This document shows, in pieces, positions 49,752-59,012 of a stretch of DNA of 60,033 nt (its first letter is position 1; each line of letters begins with the position of its first letter). The position numbers were made by a program, and so were the translations under genes. Origin of the DNA: Fimenecus sp963624605 (GTDB taxonomy: Bacteria > Bacillota > Clostridia > Oscillospirales > Acutalibacteraceae); the NCBI GenBank assembly GCA_963624605.1, contig CAVFQD010000004.1, positions 1 to 60,033 on the forward strand. Reading direction: 5' to 3'. The notes beneath the pieces are model-generated. The model made no database searches. It was not told the origin of the DNA and saw only the letters and a list, made by a program, of their open reading frames with translations.

Positions 49752-50842
49752 CGCACGATAACGCACTGGTTTTTCTCAATATCCTTGGGTCCTATCTCGA
49801 CTCTGAGCGGTACGCCCTTCATCTCGTACTCGGCAAACTTCCAGCCGGGTGAGTTCTCGGAAACATCCGATTTAACCCTGCATATCTTTGAGAGTCTGTC
49901 GCAAAGCTCCTGCGCCTTGTCGAGCACGCCCTCCTTGTGCTGTGCAATCGGGATTACAACGACCTGAACAGGCGCAACCTTGGGCGGAAGCACAAGACCG
50001 TTGTCGTCGCCGTGAGTCATAATGATTGCGCCGATAAGCCTTGTCGTTGAACCCCATGAGGTCTGATAAGGCGTTTTAAGCTTGTTATCCTTATCCATAT
50101 ACTGGATTTCAAACGCCTTTGCAAAGCCGTCGCCGAAATAGTGCGAGGTGCCCGACTGCAAAGCCTTACCGTCGTGCATAAGAGCTTCAATGGTATAGGT
50201 GTCCTCAGCTCCCGCAAACCTTTCCTTTTCGGTCTTGACGCCCTTAACTACGGGCATAGCGAGTACATTTTCGCAGAAATCGGCATAGACATTGAGCATT
50301 TTAACGGTCTCCGCCTTAGCCTCCTCGGCTGTTGCGTGAATTGTATGACCCTCCTGCCAAAGGAACTCTCTTGTACGCAGGAACGGTCTTGTTGTCTTTT
50401 CCCATCGCACGACCGACACCCACTGATTGTAAAGCTTCGGCAAATCACGGTAGGAATGAACTATCTGCTTGTAGTGCTCGCAGAAAAGCGTTTCCGAGGT
50501 CGGGCGCACGCAGAGCCTTTCCTCAAGCTTTTCGCTTCCGCCGTGAGTAACCCACGCGACCTCGGGAGCAAAGCCCTCAACATGATCCTTTTCCTTTTCA
50601 AGTAAGCTTTCGGGGATAAACATAGGCATACAGACATTTTCATGTCCCGTATCCTTGAACATTTTATCCATTATTTTCTGAATATTTTCCCATATTGCAT
50701 AACCGTAGGGGCGGATGACCATACAGCCCTTGACGCTCGTATATTCGGCAAGCTCTGCCTTTTTAACAACATCGGTGTACCATTTCGCAAAATCCTCATC
50801 CATTGCGGTTATGTCATTGACCATCTTTTTCTGTTCTGCCAT
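49406..50842 (-). CDS. proS: Prolyl-tRNA synthetase, archaeal/eukaryote-like type
   Basis: Charges tRNA-Pro. 478 residues, the compact form without the bacterial editing insertion. Class II landmarks: motif 1 near GCMVIRPYGYAIWENI, motif 2 RWEKTTRPFLRTREFLWQEGHT, motif 3 TSWGSTTRLIGAIIMTHGDDNG; an anticodon domain (VQVVVIPI onwards) and a C-terminal zinc-like end (MWCGDRACEDK..., DTCVCCGK) that finishes in the Tyr typical of this type. The gene is intact, but its 3' 346 bp are duplicated downstream. 36 nt after acpP. Confidence 0.96.
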   Translation of the reverse strand: MAEQKKMVNDITAMDEDFAKWYTDVVKKAELAEYTSVKGCMVIRPYGYAIWENIQKIMDKMFKDTGHENVCMPMFIPESLLEKEKDHVEGFAPEVAWVTHGGSEKLEERLCVRPTSETLFCEHYKQIVHSYRDLPKLYNQWVSVVRWEKTTRPFLRTREFLWQEGHTIHATAEEAKAETVKMLNVYADFCENVLAMPVVKGVKTEKERFAGAEDTYTIEALMHDGKALQSGTSHYFGDGFAKAFEIQYMDKDNKLKTPYQTSWGSTTRLIGAIIMTHGDDNGLVLPPKVAPVQVVVIPIAQHKEGVLDKAQELCDRLSKICRVKSDVSENSPGWKFAEYEMKGVPLRVEIGPKDIEKNQCVIVRRDNREKYFVSLDELEAKIPELLEEVHKGLYNKALERRKNMTYTARTLDELKDIADNKPGFIKAMWCGDRACEDKLKEYAGVTSRCIPFEQEHIADTCVCCGKPADKMLYWGKAY

Positions 50843-50878
50843 TTTCTTACATCCTTGTCTTAATATTCAACTGATAAA

Positions 50879-51103
50879 TCAGTGTTCCTCAATAAATTTA
50901 ACAATATCTCCTACGGTCTTTACACTCTCAATCGCGTCGTCGGGTACCTCAATTTTGAACTCATCCTCAAAGCTCATAACAAGGTCTACCAAATCAAGAC
51001 TGTCGGCGTCCAGATCCTCTCTTATATCTGTCTCCGGAGTAACATTTTCCTCGTCAATATCAAACTGCTCGCAGATAATTTCTTTTACTTTCTCAAAAAT
51101 CAT
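50879..51103 (-). CDS. acpP: Acyl carrier protein
   Basis: 74-residue acidic four-helix carrier of fatty-acid intermediates. The phosphopantetheine serine is in DADSLDLVDLVM (DSL motif). Length and acidity fit fatty-acid ACP. It lies 36 nt upstream of proS; no fab genes are nearby, so this is an isolated copy and could serve another pathway. No terminator separates it from the upstream phosphohexomutase gene, so read-through is possible. Confidence 0.92.
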   Translation of the reverse strand: MIFEKVKEIICEQFDIDEENVTPETDIREDLDADSLDLVDLVMSFEDEFKIEVPDDAIESVKTVGDIVKFIEEH

Positions 51104-51167
51104 AACGCTTTACCTTTGCCTTTCGTTATACTGATTGATAAATATATACATACATTTTATGTATTAT

Positions 51168-52706
51168 TCACGCTTTGTCAATAGTTTCCTCCAAGAATTG
51201 TTTCAAAGAGGTCGTATCAAGAAGCGAATATGCCTGTAATTCATCATATACAGCCTGAGCGATTTTGCGAACTCCGCCCGCAACAGCACTTTCGATATTC
51301 ATAGGCATAACCGGATCGTGAACGCTCATTCTGAGAATATAAAAGCCGTCAATTTCGGGATCTGTGAATACAACCTTTATTCCCTCGCAGCTGTCGTCGG
51401 CAATTTTTATATCTGTTCTCAAAATTGCGTTTTTTTCTATTTTATCAATTATTCCCTCGCCATATTCCCTGAAGCTCTCGGCTTTTATTCCGAAGCGGAT
51501 TTCCTTTTCCTCCGCCGGCTCCTTGAGCGAAGCGATAAGAGATTCAAGCGTTTTGCCCTCTTTTCTCAGCTCGGCAAGCTTGATGATTATTCTTGTGATA
51601 AGATATGCGCCGTCGTCAAGATGGTAGTTTTCGCTGAACGCCGCATGACCCGAGGTTTCTATCGCAAGCGGAGCCTTTACTCCCTCGGCCTCAAGCCTTA
51701 TGCTCTCGTCGATAACATTTTTATAGCCTCTCTTGAACCGTCTGTGCTTTCCGCCGAGCGTGTTTTCAATAAATTCCGTAAGACCTGCGGAGGTTACGCT
51801 GTCCGTTACCACCGTTCCTCCCTCGCAGTTTTCAAGAGCTATCGCCGCAGCAAGAGCAACAAGACGGTTACGGTTGATTTCCTTTCCGTCCGCACTTACG
51901 CACGCCGCACGGTCAACATCCGTGTCGAAAATTACGCCGAGGTCCGCACCCGACTCAACCGTTGCCTCGCAAATTGAAGCCATTGCGACTGCATTTTCGG
52001 GATTGGGTATGTGATTTGGGAACATTCCGTCGGGGTCAAGATACCTTGACCCGTTTGTGTCGGCACCCAACGGAGCCAAAACCTCATTTGCGAAAAATCC
52101 GCCTACGCCGTTACCTGCGTCTACAACTATTTTAAGCCCCTCAAGCGGTCTGTCGTAATTATCCGCGGAATTAACGCCCTGCTTTATAAGATTTTTCAGA
52201 TGCTCGCAGTAAACCGCCATAAAGTCGATTTTCTCCGCTTCCCTTGAGGTGTCGTAAGCTATTGCGTCGTTCATTTCGGCAAATTCAAGTATTTTCCCGA
52301 TTTCATCCGCCGAAAGTCCGCCGCCTGCGGTGAAAAATTTAAGTCCGTTCCTGTCCCAAGGATGATGGCTTGCCGTAATCTGCACGGCACCGTCGCAGGC
52401 GTCAAGCTGCGTTGTCATAAACATAGCGGGTGTTGAGCAAAGACCGCAGTCCCTGACCTTAACGCCCATAGACAGCAAAATCGCAATTACATCCGTCTTT
52501 ATCCTGTCGGCGGAAATTCTCGAATCATGTCCAACCGAAACCGTAAGTGCGTCCTTTTCCTTTCCCGTCTTGGCACAAAGGAAGTAAACAAACGCGCCCG
52601 TTATTCTTTTTATCGCTTCATCGGTAAGCTCTACCGTGTCGGTAGTCTCTTTCGCAACGGCAACGCCTCTGACATCCGTTCCGCTTTTCAAATGCATTAA
52701 ATTCAT
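51168..52706 (-). CDS. Phosphohexomutase (phosphomannomutase/phosphoglucomutase family)
   Basis: 512 residues of the alpha-D-phosphohexomutase superfamily, which moves phosphate between C1 and C6 of hexoses. The catalytic phosphoserine is in TASHHPWDRNG (usual TASHNP), the metal loop is DTDVDRAACV (DxDxDR), and the sugar-specificity loop ETSGHAAF (usual ExSGH) is present. A substrate between glucose and mannose cannot be assigned; galactokinase in the same operon suggests hexose use. The start overlaps the preceding stop in ATGA. Last gene of a seven-gene operon. Confidence 0.9.
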   Translation of the reverse strand: MNLMHLKSGTDVRGVAVAKETTDTVELTDEAIKRITGAFVYFLCAKTGKEKDALTVSVGHDSRISADRIKTDVIAILLSMGVKVRDCGLCSTPAMFMTTQLDACDGAVQITASHHPWDRNGLKFFTAGGGLSADEIGKILEFAEMNDAIAYDTSREAEKIDFMAVYCEHLKNLIKQGVNSADNYDRPLEGLKIVVDAGNGVGGFFANEVLAPLGADTNGSRYLDPDGMFPNHIPNPENAVAMASICEATVESGADLGVIFDTDVDRAACVSADGKEINRNRLVALAAAIALENCEGGTVVTDSVTSAGLTEFIENTLGGKHRRFKRGYKNVIDESIRLEAEGVKAPLAIETSGHAAFSENYHLDDGAYLITRIIIKLAELRKEGKTLESLIASLKEPAEEKEIRFGIKAESFREYGEGIIDKIEKNAILRTDIKIADDSCEGIKVVFTDPEIDGFYILRMSVHDPVMPMNIESAVAGGVRKIAQAVYDELQAYSLLDTTSLKQFLEETIDKA

Positions 52707-53977
52707 ACTAAATCTCTCCTTACGATTTCATCCGCCGCAAGCATAACTCCCACCTTGCCCGAAGCAAAGTTGAGTCCGCCCTGCATCCATACCGCAAACG
52801 GCTCGCGAAGCGGTGCGTCGGCGGAAAGCTCTATCGACGAGCCCGAAGTGAATGCGCCCGCCGACATTATAACCTTGCTGTCGTAGCCGGGCATATTCCA
52901 CGGCTCGGGGACGACAAACGAGTCAATCGGAGCTCCCTTTTGCATACCCTGACAGAACGCAATGAGTCTTTCTTCGTTTTCAAGGCAGACCGCCTGTATA
53001 ATATCGTGCCTTGTCTCATTGCTTCGGGGCGTGACCTCAAAGCCGAGCTCTTCAAACAGCGCCGCCGTAAACACAGCGGTTTTAAGTGCTTCCTTTACCA
53101 CATTCGGAGCATTGAAAATGCCCATAAACAAGCTTCTGTTCACACCGAGCGTTGCGCCGACCTCCGAGCCGAGACCCGGAACCGTCAGCCTGTATGAGCA
53201 CAGCTCCACAAGCTCCTTTCTGCCGGCTATATAGCCGCCCATCGGGGCAATGCCGCCGCCCATATTCTTTATAAGCGAGCCTGCAACAATGTCTGCACCT
53301 ACCTCTGTGGGTTCTTTTTCCTCCGTGAACACGCCGTAGCAGTTGTCAACCATAACAACTGCGTTTTTGTTTACCCTGTGTACGATTTCGCACACTTTTT
53401 CTATTTCGGCAACGCTTATCGAGTGCCTTAACGAATAGCCTCTTGAGCGTTGAATATATACCATTTTTACCGCCTTATCGCCTGCGGCTTTTTCAATTTC
53501 TGCATAGTCGAGCTCGTCGTTTCCGGTCATATCGACCTGCCTGTATATAACGCCGAAGTCCGCAAGAGTGCCGTCGCCCCTGTTTTTTCCGCCGATACCT
53601 ATAACGGGATGAATTGTGTCGTACGGTGCGCCCGAAACGCAGAGCATAACATCATTCGGTCTTAAAATTCCGTAAAGGCAAACGCCGAGCGTGTGCGTGC
53701 CGCACGAAAGTGCTCCCGCCCTGATAATTGCGCTTTCCGCCTTAAAAACATCGGCAACCAGCGCGTCAAGCTTTTCTCTTCCCTTGTCGGAATAACCGTA
53801 GCCCGTGGAGGTGTTGAAATCGGTTTCGTCAACCTTGTTGTTGATGAACGCCGCCAAAACCTTTTGCTGATTATATTCCCCTGTTTTTTCAATTTGCGAA
53901 AACATTTTTTCGGCTTTCTCAGTCGCCTTTTCCGCCGCCGCTTTCACAGTGTCGGTAAATTCAAAAAATTCTCTCAT
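52703..53977 (-). CDS. Methionine gamma-lyase family protein (aluminium-resistance/YnbB type)
   Basis: 424-residue PLP-dependent fold I enzyme of the family named after an aluminium-resistance locus and found beside glnR in Bacilli as YnbB. GALSCGTHTLGVCLYGILRPND near residue 90, MVYIQRSRGYSLRHSISV and the likely Schiff-base Lys in GSLIKNMGGGIAPMGGYIAGR support this. The reaction in vivo is not known for most members; cysteine or methionine cleavage is assumed. Starts with a 4-nt overlap (ATGA) with the GNAT gene and ends with a 4-nt overlap with the phosphohexomutase. Confidence 0.88.
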   Translation of the reverse strand: MREFFEFTDTVKAAAEKATEKAEKMFSQIEKTGEYNQQKVLAAFINNKVDETDFNTSTGYGYSDKGREKLDALVADVFKAESAIIRAGALSCGTHTLGVCLYGILRPNDVMLCVSGAPYDTIHPVIGIGGKNRGDGTLADFGVIYRQVDMTGNDELDYAEIEKAAGDKAVKMVYIQRSRGYSLRHSISVAEIEKVCEIVHRVNKNAVVMVDNCYGVFTEEKEPTEVGADIVAGSLIKNMGGGIAPMGGYIAGRKELVELCSYRLTVPGLGSEVGATLGVNRSLFMGIFNAPNVVKEALKTAVFTAALFEELGFEVTPRSNETRHDIIQAVCLENEERLIAFCQGMQKGAPIDSFVVPEPWNMPGYDSKVIMSAGAFTSGSSIELSADAPLREPFAVWMQGGLNFASGKVGVMLAADEIVRRDLV

Positions 53978-54777
53978 AACTCAATAATTCCCAAATCTAT
54001 GTATGCTTCTCTTTCAAAGCCTATTTTGTTGTAAAACCTTTCCGTTTTCAAATCGTTGCAGGCAAGAAAGACCTTTTCTCCGTCTTTTTTGAAATCTCTG
54101 CAAAGTCCGCTTATGCAATCGGACGCATAGCCCATTTTACGGAATTCCGCATCCGTTGCCACATCTCTTATAAATATATTTTTACCGAGCCTGTCCGCAA
54201 CCGCAACCGATAAGACCGAATTTTCTCCGACCTTTATCGCCCTGACGCTCGTATAGCCCGAAAATATTCCTCTCGTCGTCCTTGAAAGCCATTCCTTGTA
54301 TGCCCTGTCGGTAAATTTTTTCAAATCTTTCTTTTCGACCGCATTTGTCAGAATTTCCTTTTTGGACTGCGTGAGCAAATCAAAAACAGGTCGCAAACCG
54401 TCGTTTATTTCAACAGACTGCCTGCCCTCTGGCGGCTCGCCTTTAAGCTCCATAACGCTGATTTTTGAAAACGCCGTCACGCCGAGCCTCTCCGTTATGT
54501 TCGAGGAGCAGTGAACCACCACGCCGCCGAGCCGTGAAATAAAATCCTCCAGCTCGTAAAAATCCGCCGTTTCAAAAGCGCAGACATAAACCTTACTCTT
54601 TTCCTTTTCAACAACAAGTGCCGTTATATCCTCTCCCTGCGTCTGTAACCATGCGCCGTCAACATTTGTAAAGTCGAGCAGTGAAAACAGTGTGAACGCC
54701 GCCGCAGTGTCTTCGGAAAAGAACGCCGTCAAATCTTCAGCCGTTGTCTTTGACAGATTTTCGATAAGCTTAATCAT
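53974..54777 (-). CDS. GNAT family N-acetyltransferase
   Basis: 267 residues from the ATG at 54777 (GAGGAG 7 nt upstream). The C-terminal half holds a GNAT fold: SVLSVAVADRLGKNIFIRDVATDAEFRKMGYASDCISGL with the acetyl-CoA-binding RxxGxA (RKMGYA), and NDLKTERFYNKIGFERE near the end. The N-terminal 130 residues form a second, degenerate domain. The substrate is unknown. It overlaps the upstream peptidase by 8 nt and the downstream gene by 4 nt. Confidence 0.85.
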   Translation of the reverse strand: MIKLIENLSKTTAEDLTAFFSEDTAAAFTLFSLLDFTNVDGAWLQTQGEDITALVVEKEKSKVYVCAFETADFYELEDFISRLGGVVVHCSSNITERLGVTAFSKISVMELKGEPPEGRQSVEINDGLRPVFDLLTQSKKEILTNAVEKKDLKKFTDRAYKEWLSRTTRGIFSGYTSVRAIKVGENSVLSVAVADRLGKNIFIRDVATDAEFRKMGYASDCISGLCRDFKKDGEKVFLACNDLKTERFYNKIGFEREAYIDLGIIEL

Positions 54778-55774
54778 TCGCAAGCTCCTCTGCAAGTCGC
54801 TGTGCAAGAAGCGCAACCGCTTCTATATCCTCTTTTTTCGCAACGCAGGAGGGGGAATGAATGTATCTCGTCGGCACCGAAATCGCCGCAGTGCGAACAC
54901 CCTTTCCCGACTTGTGAATTGCCGCCGCATCGTTACCGCCTGCGACAACGGTCTTTGTCTGACATTTTATTCCGTTTTTCTTCGCAACCGAAAACGCCTT
55001 TTTATAAAGCTCAAAATCGTAAACCGTACCTCTGTCCATATAGCTTACGACTGCGCCGTTTCCGAGCTTGCAGACCTTTTTGTGCTCGGGCGTGTCGGGT
55101 ATATCCGCCGCCGTGGTACATTCAAGCACTATCGCACAGTCGGGCATAACATTATACGCCGCAACCGCAGAGCCCCTTGTTCCTATTTCCTCCTGAACGA
55201 CAAAGCACACCGTTAAATCGTACGGCTGTTCGTTTGCGAGAATATCGAGAAGAATTTGGCAGCCGACCCTGTCGTCAAGTGCCTTTGCCTTTATAAATCC
55301 GTCGCCGAATTCGACATATTCGGACTCGAAATTCACTTCGTCGCCCAAGCGGACATATTCCCTTGCCTGCTTTCCCGTTTCGGCGCCTATATCCACAAAC
55401 ATATCCTCGCACTTCGGAACCTTGTAAAGCTCGTCCGATGAAAGATGATGCAGTGCCTTTGAGCCTATCACTCCTGGTATGCCCGAAACATTTACCCGCC
55501 TGCCGAAAACAACTCTTTCGTCAATTCCGCCCACGGGGGTTATTTTGATATATCCGTCGTCGGTAATATAGTTTACCATAAAGCCCACTTCGTCCATATG
55601 GGCGCTGAGCATAACTTTTTTCTTTGCACGGCTCTTGCCGGGCTTTTCGACAATAACGTTGCCGAGTGCGTCAACCGAATATTTACAGTCGGACGGTATC
55701 TTTGAAATTATATATTCCCGAACCTTCTTTTCCCGTCCCGAAACACCGTTGAGGAGGCAAAGTTCTTTAAGCAT
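54770..55774 (-). CDS. M42 family metallopeptidase (glutamyl aminopeptidase/endoglucanase-like), copy 1
   Basis: 334 residues from the ATG at 55774 (GGGAGG upstream). M42 aminopeptidases trim peptides as dodecameric tetrahedral shells with two metal ions. Ligand motifs: LSAHMDEVGFMV (His), KALDDRVGC (bridging Asp), VQEEIGTRGSAVAA (catalytic Glu-Glu), VLECTTAADIPDT (second acid here Glu) and TRYIHSPSC (His). Unlike copy 2, it has Glu in the fourth position. The start overlaps the copy 2 stop by 8 nt. Two paralogues in tandem suggest complementary specificity, possibly a mixed assembly. Confidence 0.92.
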   Translation of the reverse strand: MLKELCLLNGVSGREKKVREYIISKIPSDCKYSVDALGNVIVEKPGKSRAKKKVMLSAHMDEVGFMVNYITDDGYIKITPVGGIDERVVFGRRVNVSGIPGVIGSKALHHLSSDELYKVPKCEDMFVDIGAETGKQAREYVRLGDEVNFESEYVEFGDGFIKAKALDDRVGCQILLDILANEQPYDLTVCFVVQEEIGTRGSAVAAYNVMPDCAIVLECTTAADIPDTPEHKKVCKLGNGAVVSYMDRGTVYDFELYKKAFSVAKKNGIKCQTKTVVAGGNDAAAIHKSGKGVRTAAISVPTRYIHSPSCVAKKEDIEAVALLAQRLAEELAND

Positions 55775-56786
55775 TTTCGTTACCTCCCGCAATATATTCG
55801 GCAATGAGCCTTCCCGTGTTTTCTACATCGGCGACCGAAACAACCTCGACGCCCGTATGCATATAGCGAAGCGGTATCGAAATAAGACCGCTTACAAAGC
55901 CGCCCTTCGCCACCGTCATACTGTCGGCGTTGGTACCCGTTCTTCCGCCCATAATTTCAAGCTGATACGGAATACCGCATTTTTCGGCAGTGTCAATAAA
56001 TCTCTGCGACATCTCATAATCGAGTGAGGACGAAACGCCTATCATCGGTCCTTTTGAGAGCTCGCCGCACTCCTCGGAATTGCTGTCGGGCGTGTCTGCA
56101 AAGCTAACATCAACGGCTATAAGCTCCTTTGCCTGTGCGTTGAACGCCGCCGTTTTCGCTCCGCTTCCCCCGACCTCTTCACGGGTAGAAAAGGATACCG
56201 TAACCTTTTTGTCGCAGCCCTTTTCTTCAAGAATTTCCATAGCGTAGATAAGGCTTGCCATACCCGCCCTGTCGTCAAGAGCACAGCACGAAACCCTGTC
56301 GCCGAGGAGCTGCGTAAACTCGGAGTTTACCGTAACCCTGTCGCCGAGACCGACAAGCTCCGAAACCTTTTCTTTCGGAAGTCCCGTGTCTATCAGCACA
56401 TCGCTCATCTTCATACCGTTGTGTTCGCCGTCGCCCTTTTGAAGGTGCGGTGGCGTGCTTATCACAACGCCGACAAGCGGCTCTTTTCCGTGAATTGTAA
56501 CCTGCTGTGCGCCGAGCGGTCTTGTGTCGATATGACCGCAGGCGTCAACCCTCAAAAAGCCCTCGGACGTTATTGAGGTAACTATCATACCCACCATATC
56601 CGTGTGGGCGTCAAGCAAAATTCCGTCTCCCTTGCCGTCCTTTTCAAGAATGACATTTCCGAGAGTATCAATGTAAACCCTGCCGTATTTTTCAAGATAT
56701 TTTTCGGCTGTCGGGGCGATTTCGTACTCACAGCCCGAAACGCCTGCGCCGACTGTCAAATCCTTTAATATTTGACGAACATCCAT
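55767..56786 (-). CDS. M42 family metallopeptidase, copy 2
   Basis: 339 residues. Metal and catalytic motifs: LLDAHTDMVGMIV (His), CALDDRAGMASL (bridging Asp), STREEVGGSGAKTAAF (Glu-Glu), IAVDVSFADTPDS (Asp) and LRYMHTGVEVVSV (His); NADSMTVAKGG follows the pattern of peptidases sorting between aminopeptidase types. Roughly a third of its residues match copy 1. GalK precedes it by 18 nt, and copy 1 overlaps its stop. Confidence 0.92.
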   Translation of the reverse strand: MDVRQILKDLTVGAGVSGCEYEIAPTAEKYLEKYGRVYIDTLGNVILEKDGKGDGILLDAHTDMVGMIVTSITSEGFLRVDACGHIDTRPLGAQQVTIHGKEPLVGVVISTPPHLQKGDGEHNGMKMSDVLIDTGLPKEKVSELVGLGDRVTVNSEFTQLLGDRVSCCALDDRAGMASLIYAMEILEEKGCDKKVTVSFSTREEVGGSGAKTAAFNAQAKELIAVDVSFADTPDSNSEECGELSKGPMIGVSSSLDYEMSQRFIDTAEKCGIPYQLEIMGGRTGTNADSMTVAKGGFVSGLISIPLRYMHTGVEVVSVADVENTGRLIAEYIAGGNENA

Positions 56787-56804
56787 TCCGAATAACTTCC
56801 TTTG

Positions 56805-58085
56805 TTAAATTTCCGCTCCGCCTACGGGTCTTATTGCGAGAACATAGCATGAGCCCTCGCCGAACACCGTTTCAAGAGTTGTCTTGTATTCTTCAAGCAA
56901 TTCGTTGGGAACGAACGCCTGTATTGTACCTGCAAAGCCGCCGCCGTGAACTCTCCATGCGCCCTTACCGTCAAGCACCTGCTCGCTGAGAGCAAGAGCG
57001 ATTGAAACAGGCTGAACCTCGGGCTGCTTTACCGCAAAAACATTCTGGTTGTACATATATGAGGAGTCGCCGCTCTCGATTACAAGCTTCTTGAACTGTT
57101 CAAAATCGTTCTTTTTAAGAGCGTCAACCTCACGCAAAACTCTTTCGTTGTCCTTATAGAAATGCATTGCACGCAGAACCGCTCTGTCGCCCACAGCCTT
57201 ACGAAGCTCGGGAATTTTCACAAGGAAGTCCTTTTCGTCAACTTCGCGCAGAACTTTCTTTGAGAACTGAGCGGCTACGCTCTCCATTTCAAGCCTTATC
57301 GCCGCATATTCGTCGGTAAGATTCGAATGGCTTCCCTTTGTGTCGACAATACACAGCGAATGTCCGCACGAAGCGAAATCAAAATCAACCTTTTCTATCA
57401 CGGGCTCCGACGGGTCTTTGAAATCAATCGTAATGAAGCTGCCAACCGAGCACGCCATCTGATCCATAAGTCCGCAGGGCTTGCCGAAATATTCGTTCTC
57501 GGCATACTGCGCAATTTTCGCAATCGTAACGGGGTCAACCTTACCGTCGTTGTAAAGGTAGTTGAGCATTGTGCCGACAAGCACCTCGTATGCCGCCGAG
57601 GACGAAAGTCCCGAGCCCGAAAGAACTCTCGACGCCGTAACAGCGTCAAAGCCGCCTACCTTATATCCGTTGTTTAAAAAGCCCTGACATACGCCTCTTA
57701 CAAGAGCGGGGGAATGACCGTCCTCGTCCTTATGTACGCTCAGATCCGAGAGATCTATAACATCCATTGCGTATCCTCTTGACTTAACACGAACGGTGTT
57801 GTCGTCGTTTTTTGAAGCAAGGGCAATGGCGTCAAGATTAATTCCCGCGGCAAGAACTCTGCCGTGGTTGTGGTCTGTATGGTTGCCGCCGACCTCTGTT
57901 CTGCCGGGTGCGGAGAAAAGTCTTACATCCCTGTCCGAAGAGAAAACCTCGTCGAAATCGTCCGCAAGCGAACAGTATCTGTCATACTGTTCCTGTACCT
58001 CCTTTTCGGTAACATAAACCCTCTTAAATCTGACGTCGAGCCTGCCGCTCTTTATTTCTTCTCTCAACTGTGCAGTTGTTGACAT
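56805..58085 (-). CDS. galK: Galactokinase
   Basis: Phosphorylates galactose at C1 for the Leloir pathway. 426 residues from the ATG at 58085; the ATG at 58094 is too near GGAAGG. GHMP-kinase motifs: GRTEVGGNHTDHNHGRVLA near residue 60 (N-terminal galactose site, with GGNHTDHN for the usual GEHTDYN), SGSGLSSSAAYEVLVG (ATP loop) and GGGFAGTIQAF near the C-terminus. No galT or galE is in the window; the phosphohexomutase later in the operon is the only other sugar-phosphate enzyme. Confidence 0.94.
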   Translation of the reverse strand: MSTTAQLREEIKSGRLDVRFKRVYVTEKEVQEQYDRYCSLADDFDEVFSSDRDVRLFSAPGRTEVGGNHTDHNHGRVLAAGINLDAIALASKNDDNTVRVKSRGYAMDVIDLSDLSVHKDEDGHSPALVRGVCQGFLNNGYKVGGFDAVTASRVLSGSGLSSSAAYEVLVGTMLNYLYNDGKVDPVTIAKIAQYAENEYFGKPCGLMDQMACSVGSFITIDFKDPSEPVIEKVDFDFASCGHSLCIVDTKGSHSNLTDEYAAIRLEMESVAAQFSKKVLREVDEKDFLVKIPELRKAVGDRAVLRAMHFYKDNERVLREVDALKKNDFEQFKKLVIESGDSSYMYNQNVFAVKQPEVQPVSIALALSEQVLDGKGAWRVHGGGFAGTIQAFVPNELLEEYKTTLETVFGEGSCYVLAIRPVGGAEI

Positions 58086-58090
58086 TTTTC

Positions 58091-58855
58091 TCATCCTTCC
58101 GAATTTTGTTTGTTTTCCTTTGACTTTTCCGATTTCGTCTTTGCCGAATTGATGTAAAGGTCAATAAACGCGTTTATCCCGAGCGTTGCAAGACCGGAGA
58201 TTGTGAAAACAATGACCAGCGGCAGCATAAACGCAAGTGAAAACGGGTTATATACATGGCGACCGACCATACTGTATGAAATTATCTTCGGCATAAAGCC
58301 TAAAAGCGAAAAGAAAATGTACTTGTAAAAATCGTAATTCATCGCTCCGTACACCTGACTGACGGTGTTTATCGGGATATTCGGCACAAGTCTCAGCGTA
58401 ACAAGCAATCCGCCCTTTTCCGAAAACTCCGACAGGAAAATTGCGTCAAAGGTTTCGTATCGGCTCAAAATCTTGTGAACGAAGCCTCCGCCGAGATGCT
58501 TGCCCCAAAAATACTTTACCGTAAGAAGTATAATAAATCCGGCTATGTTTATAAGCGCCGCAACATAGGTCGGGAAAACCATACCGGCAATAACGCAAAC
58601 CGCGGATATCGGTATCGGTATTACAGCCTTTGAAAGATAGATAAGCAATATCGCTATGACTACCAGTCCCTTTATCTGTATTGCCGCAACCGCGTCTTCA
58701 AAGTCCGAAAGAATTTTCAGCACCTCGTCATACCTTTCGGCAAACTGCTGAACCTGCATAAGACCGGTCAACGCAAGCAGAGCCACCGCTATTATAATGA
58801 GAGTGACGCCTAAAAAATTAAGCAGTGCTCTTCTGTTTATTCTTTTTTTTGCCAA
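58091..58855 (-). CDS. TVP38/TMEM64 (DedA-like) membrane protein
   Basis: 254 residues from the TTG at 58855 (GGTGG 5 nt upstream). An ATG at 58888 lies inside the -10 box, so it cannot be the start. Six or so membrane segments with the SNARE-associated/VTT domain: LSKAVIPIPISAVCVIAGMVFP, FWGKHLGGGFV and LVTLRLVPNIPINTVSQVYGAM with Arg and Pro-rich re-entrant helices. Such proteins act in lipid or ion movement across the membrane. Its stop lies 5 nt before galK. First gene of the operon; the C-terminus is a basic Lys/Glu tail. Confidence 0.85.
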   Translation of the reverse strand: MAKKRINRRALLNFLGVTLIIIAVALLALTGLMQVQQFAERYDEVLKILSDFEDAVAAIQIKGLVVIAILLIYLSKAVIPIPISAVCVIAGMVFPTYVAALINIAGFIILLTVKYFWGKHLGGGFVHKILSRYETFDAIFLSEFSEKGGLLVTLRLVPNIPINTVSQVYGAMNYDFYKYIFFSLLGFMPKIISYSMVGRHVYNPFSLAFMLPLVIVFTISGLATLGINAFIDLYINSAKTKSEKSKENKQNSEG

Positions 58856-58886
58856 CAGCTCCACCCCGTTTTCGGCACACAATATC

Positions 58887-58915
58887 ATTATAATTTTATA
58901 ACATAATCGCCTCAA
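58887..58915 (-). promoter_or_regulatory. Promoter of the TVP38-galK-M42-PMM operon
   Basis: Minus strand TTGAGG (58910-58915), 17 bp, consensus TATAAT (58887-58892). RNA would start near 58880, 25 nt before the TTG start, and drives seven genes down to 51168. Confidence 0.75.
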
Positions 58916-58950
58916 GGTCAATCAATTTATCCGATTTGGCTGCGCATTTG

Positions 58951-58979
58951 TTTTCAAAACCGCCGAATTATGCTACAAT
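58951..58979 (+). promoter_or_regulatory. Promoter of the hydroxyacid dehydrogenase
   Basis: TTTTCA (58951-58956), 17 bp, TACAAT (58974-58979) with extended TGC. The two promoters at 58887 and 58951 point away from each other. CGGAGG stands 7 nt before the ATG at 59013. Confidence 0.65.
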
Positions 58980-59012
58980 ACAGACAATATTATCTTACAC
59001 GGAGGAATAATT

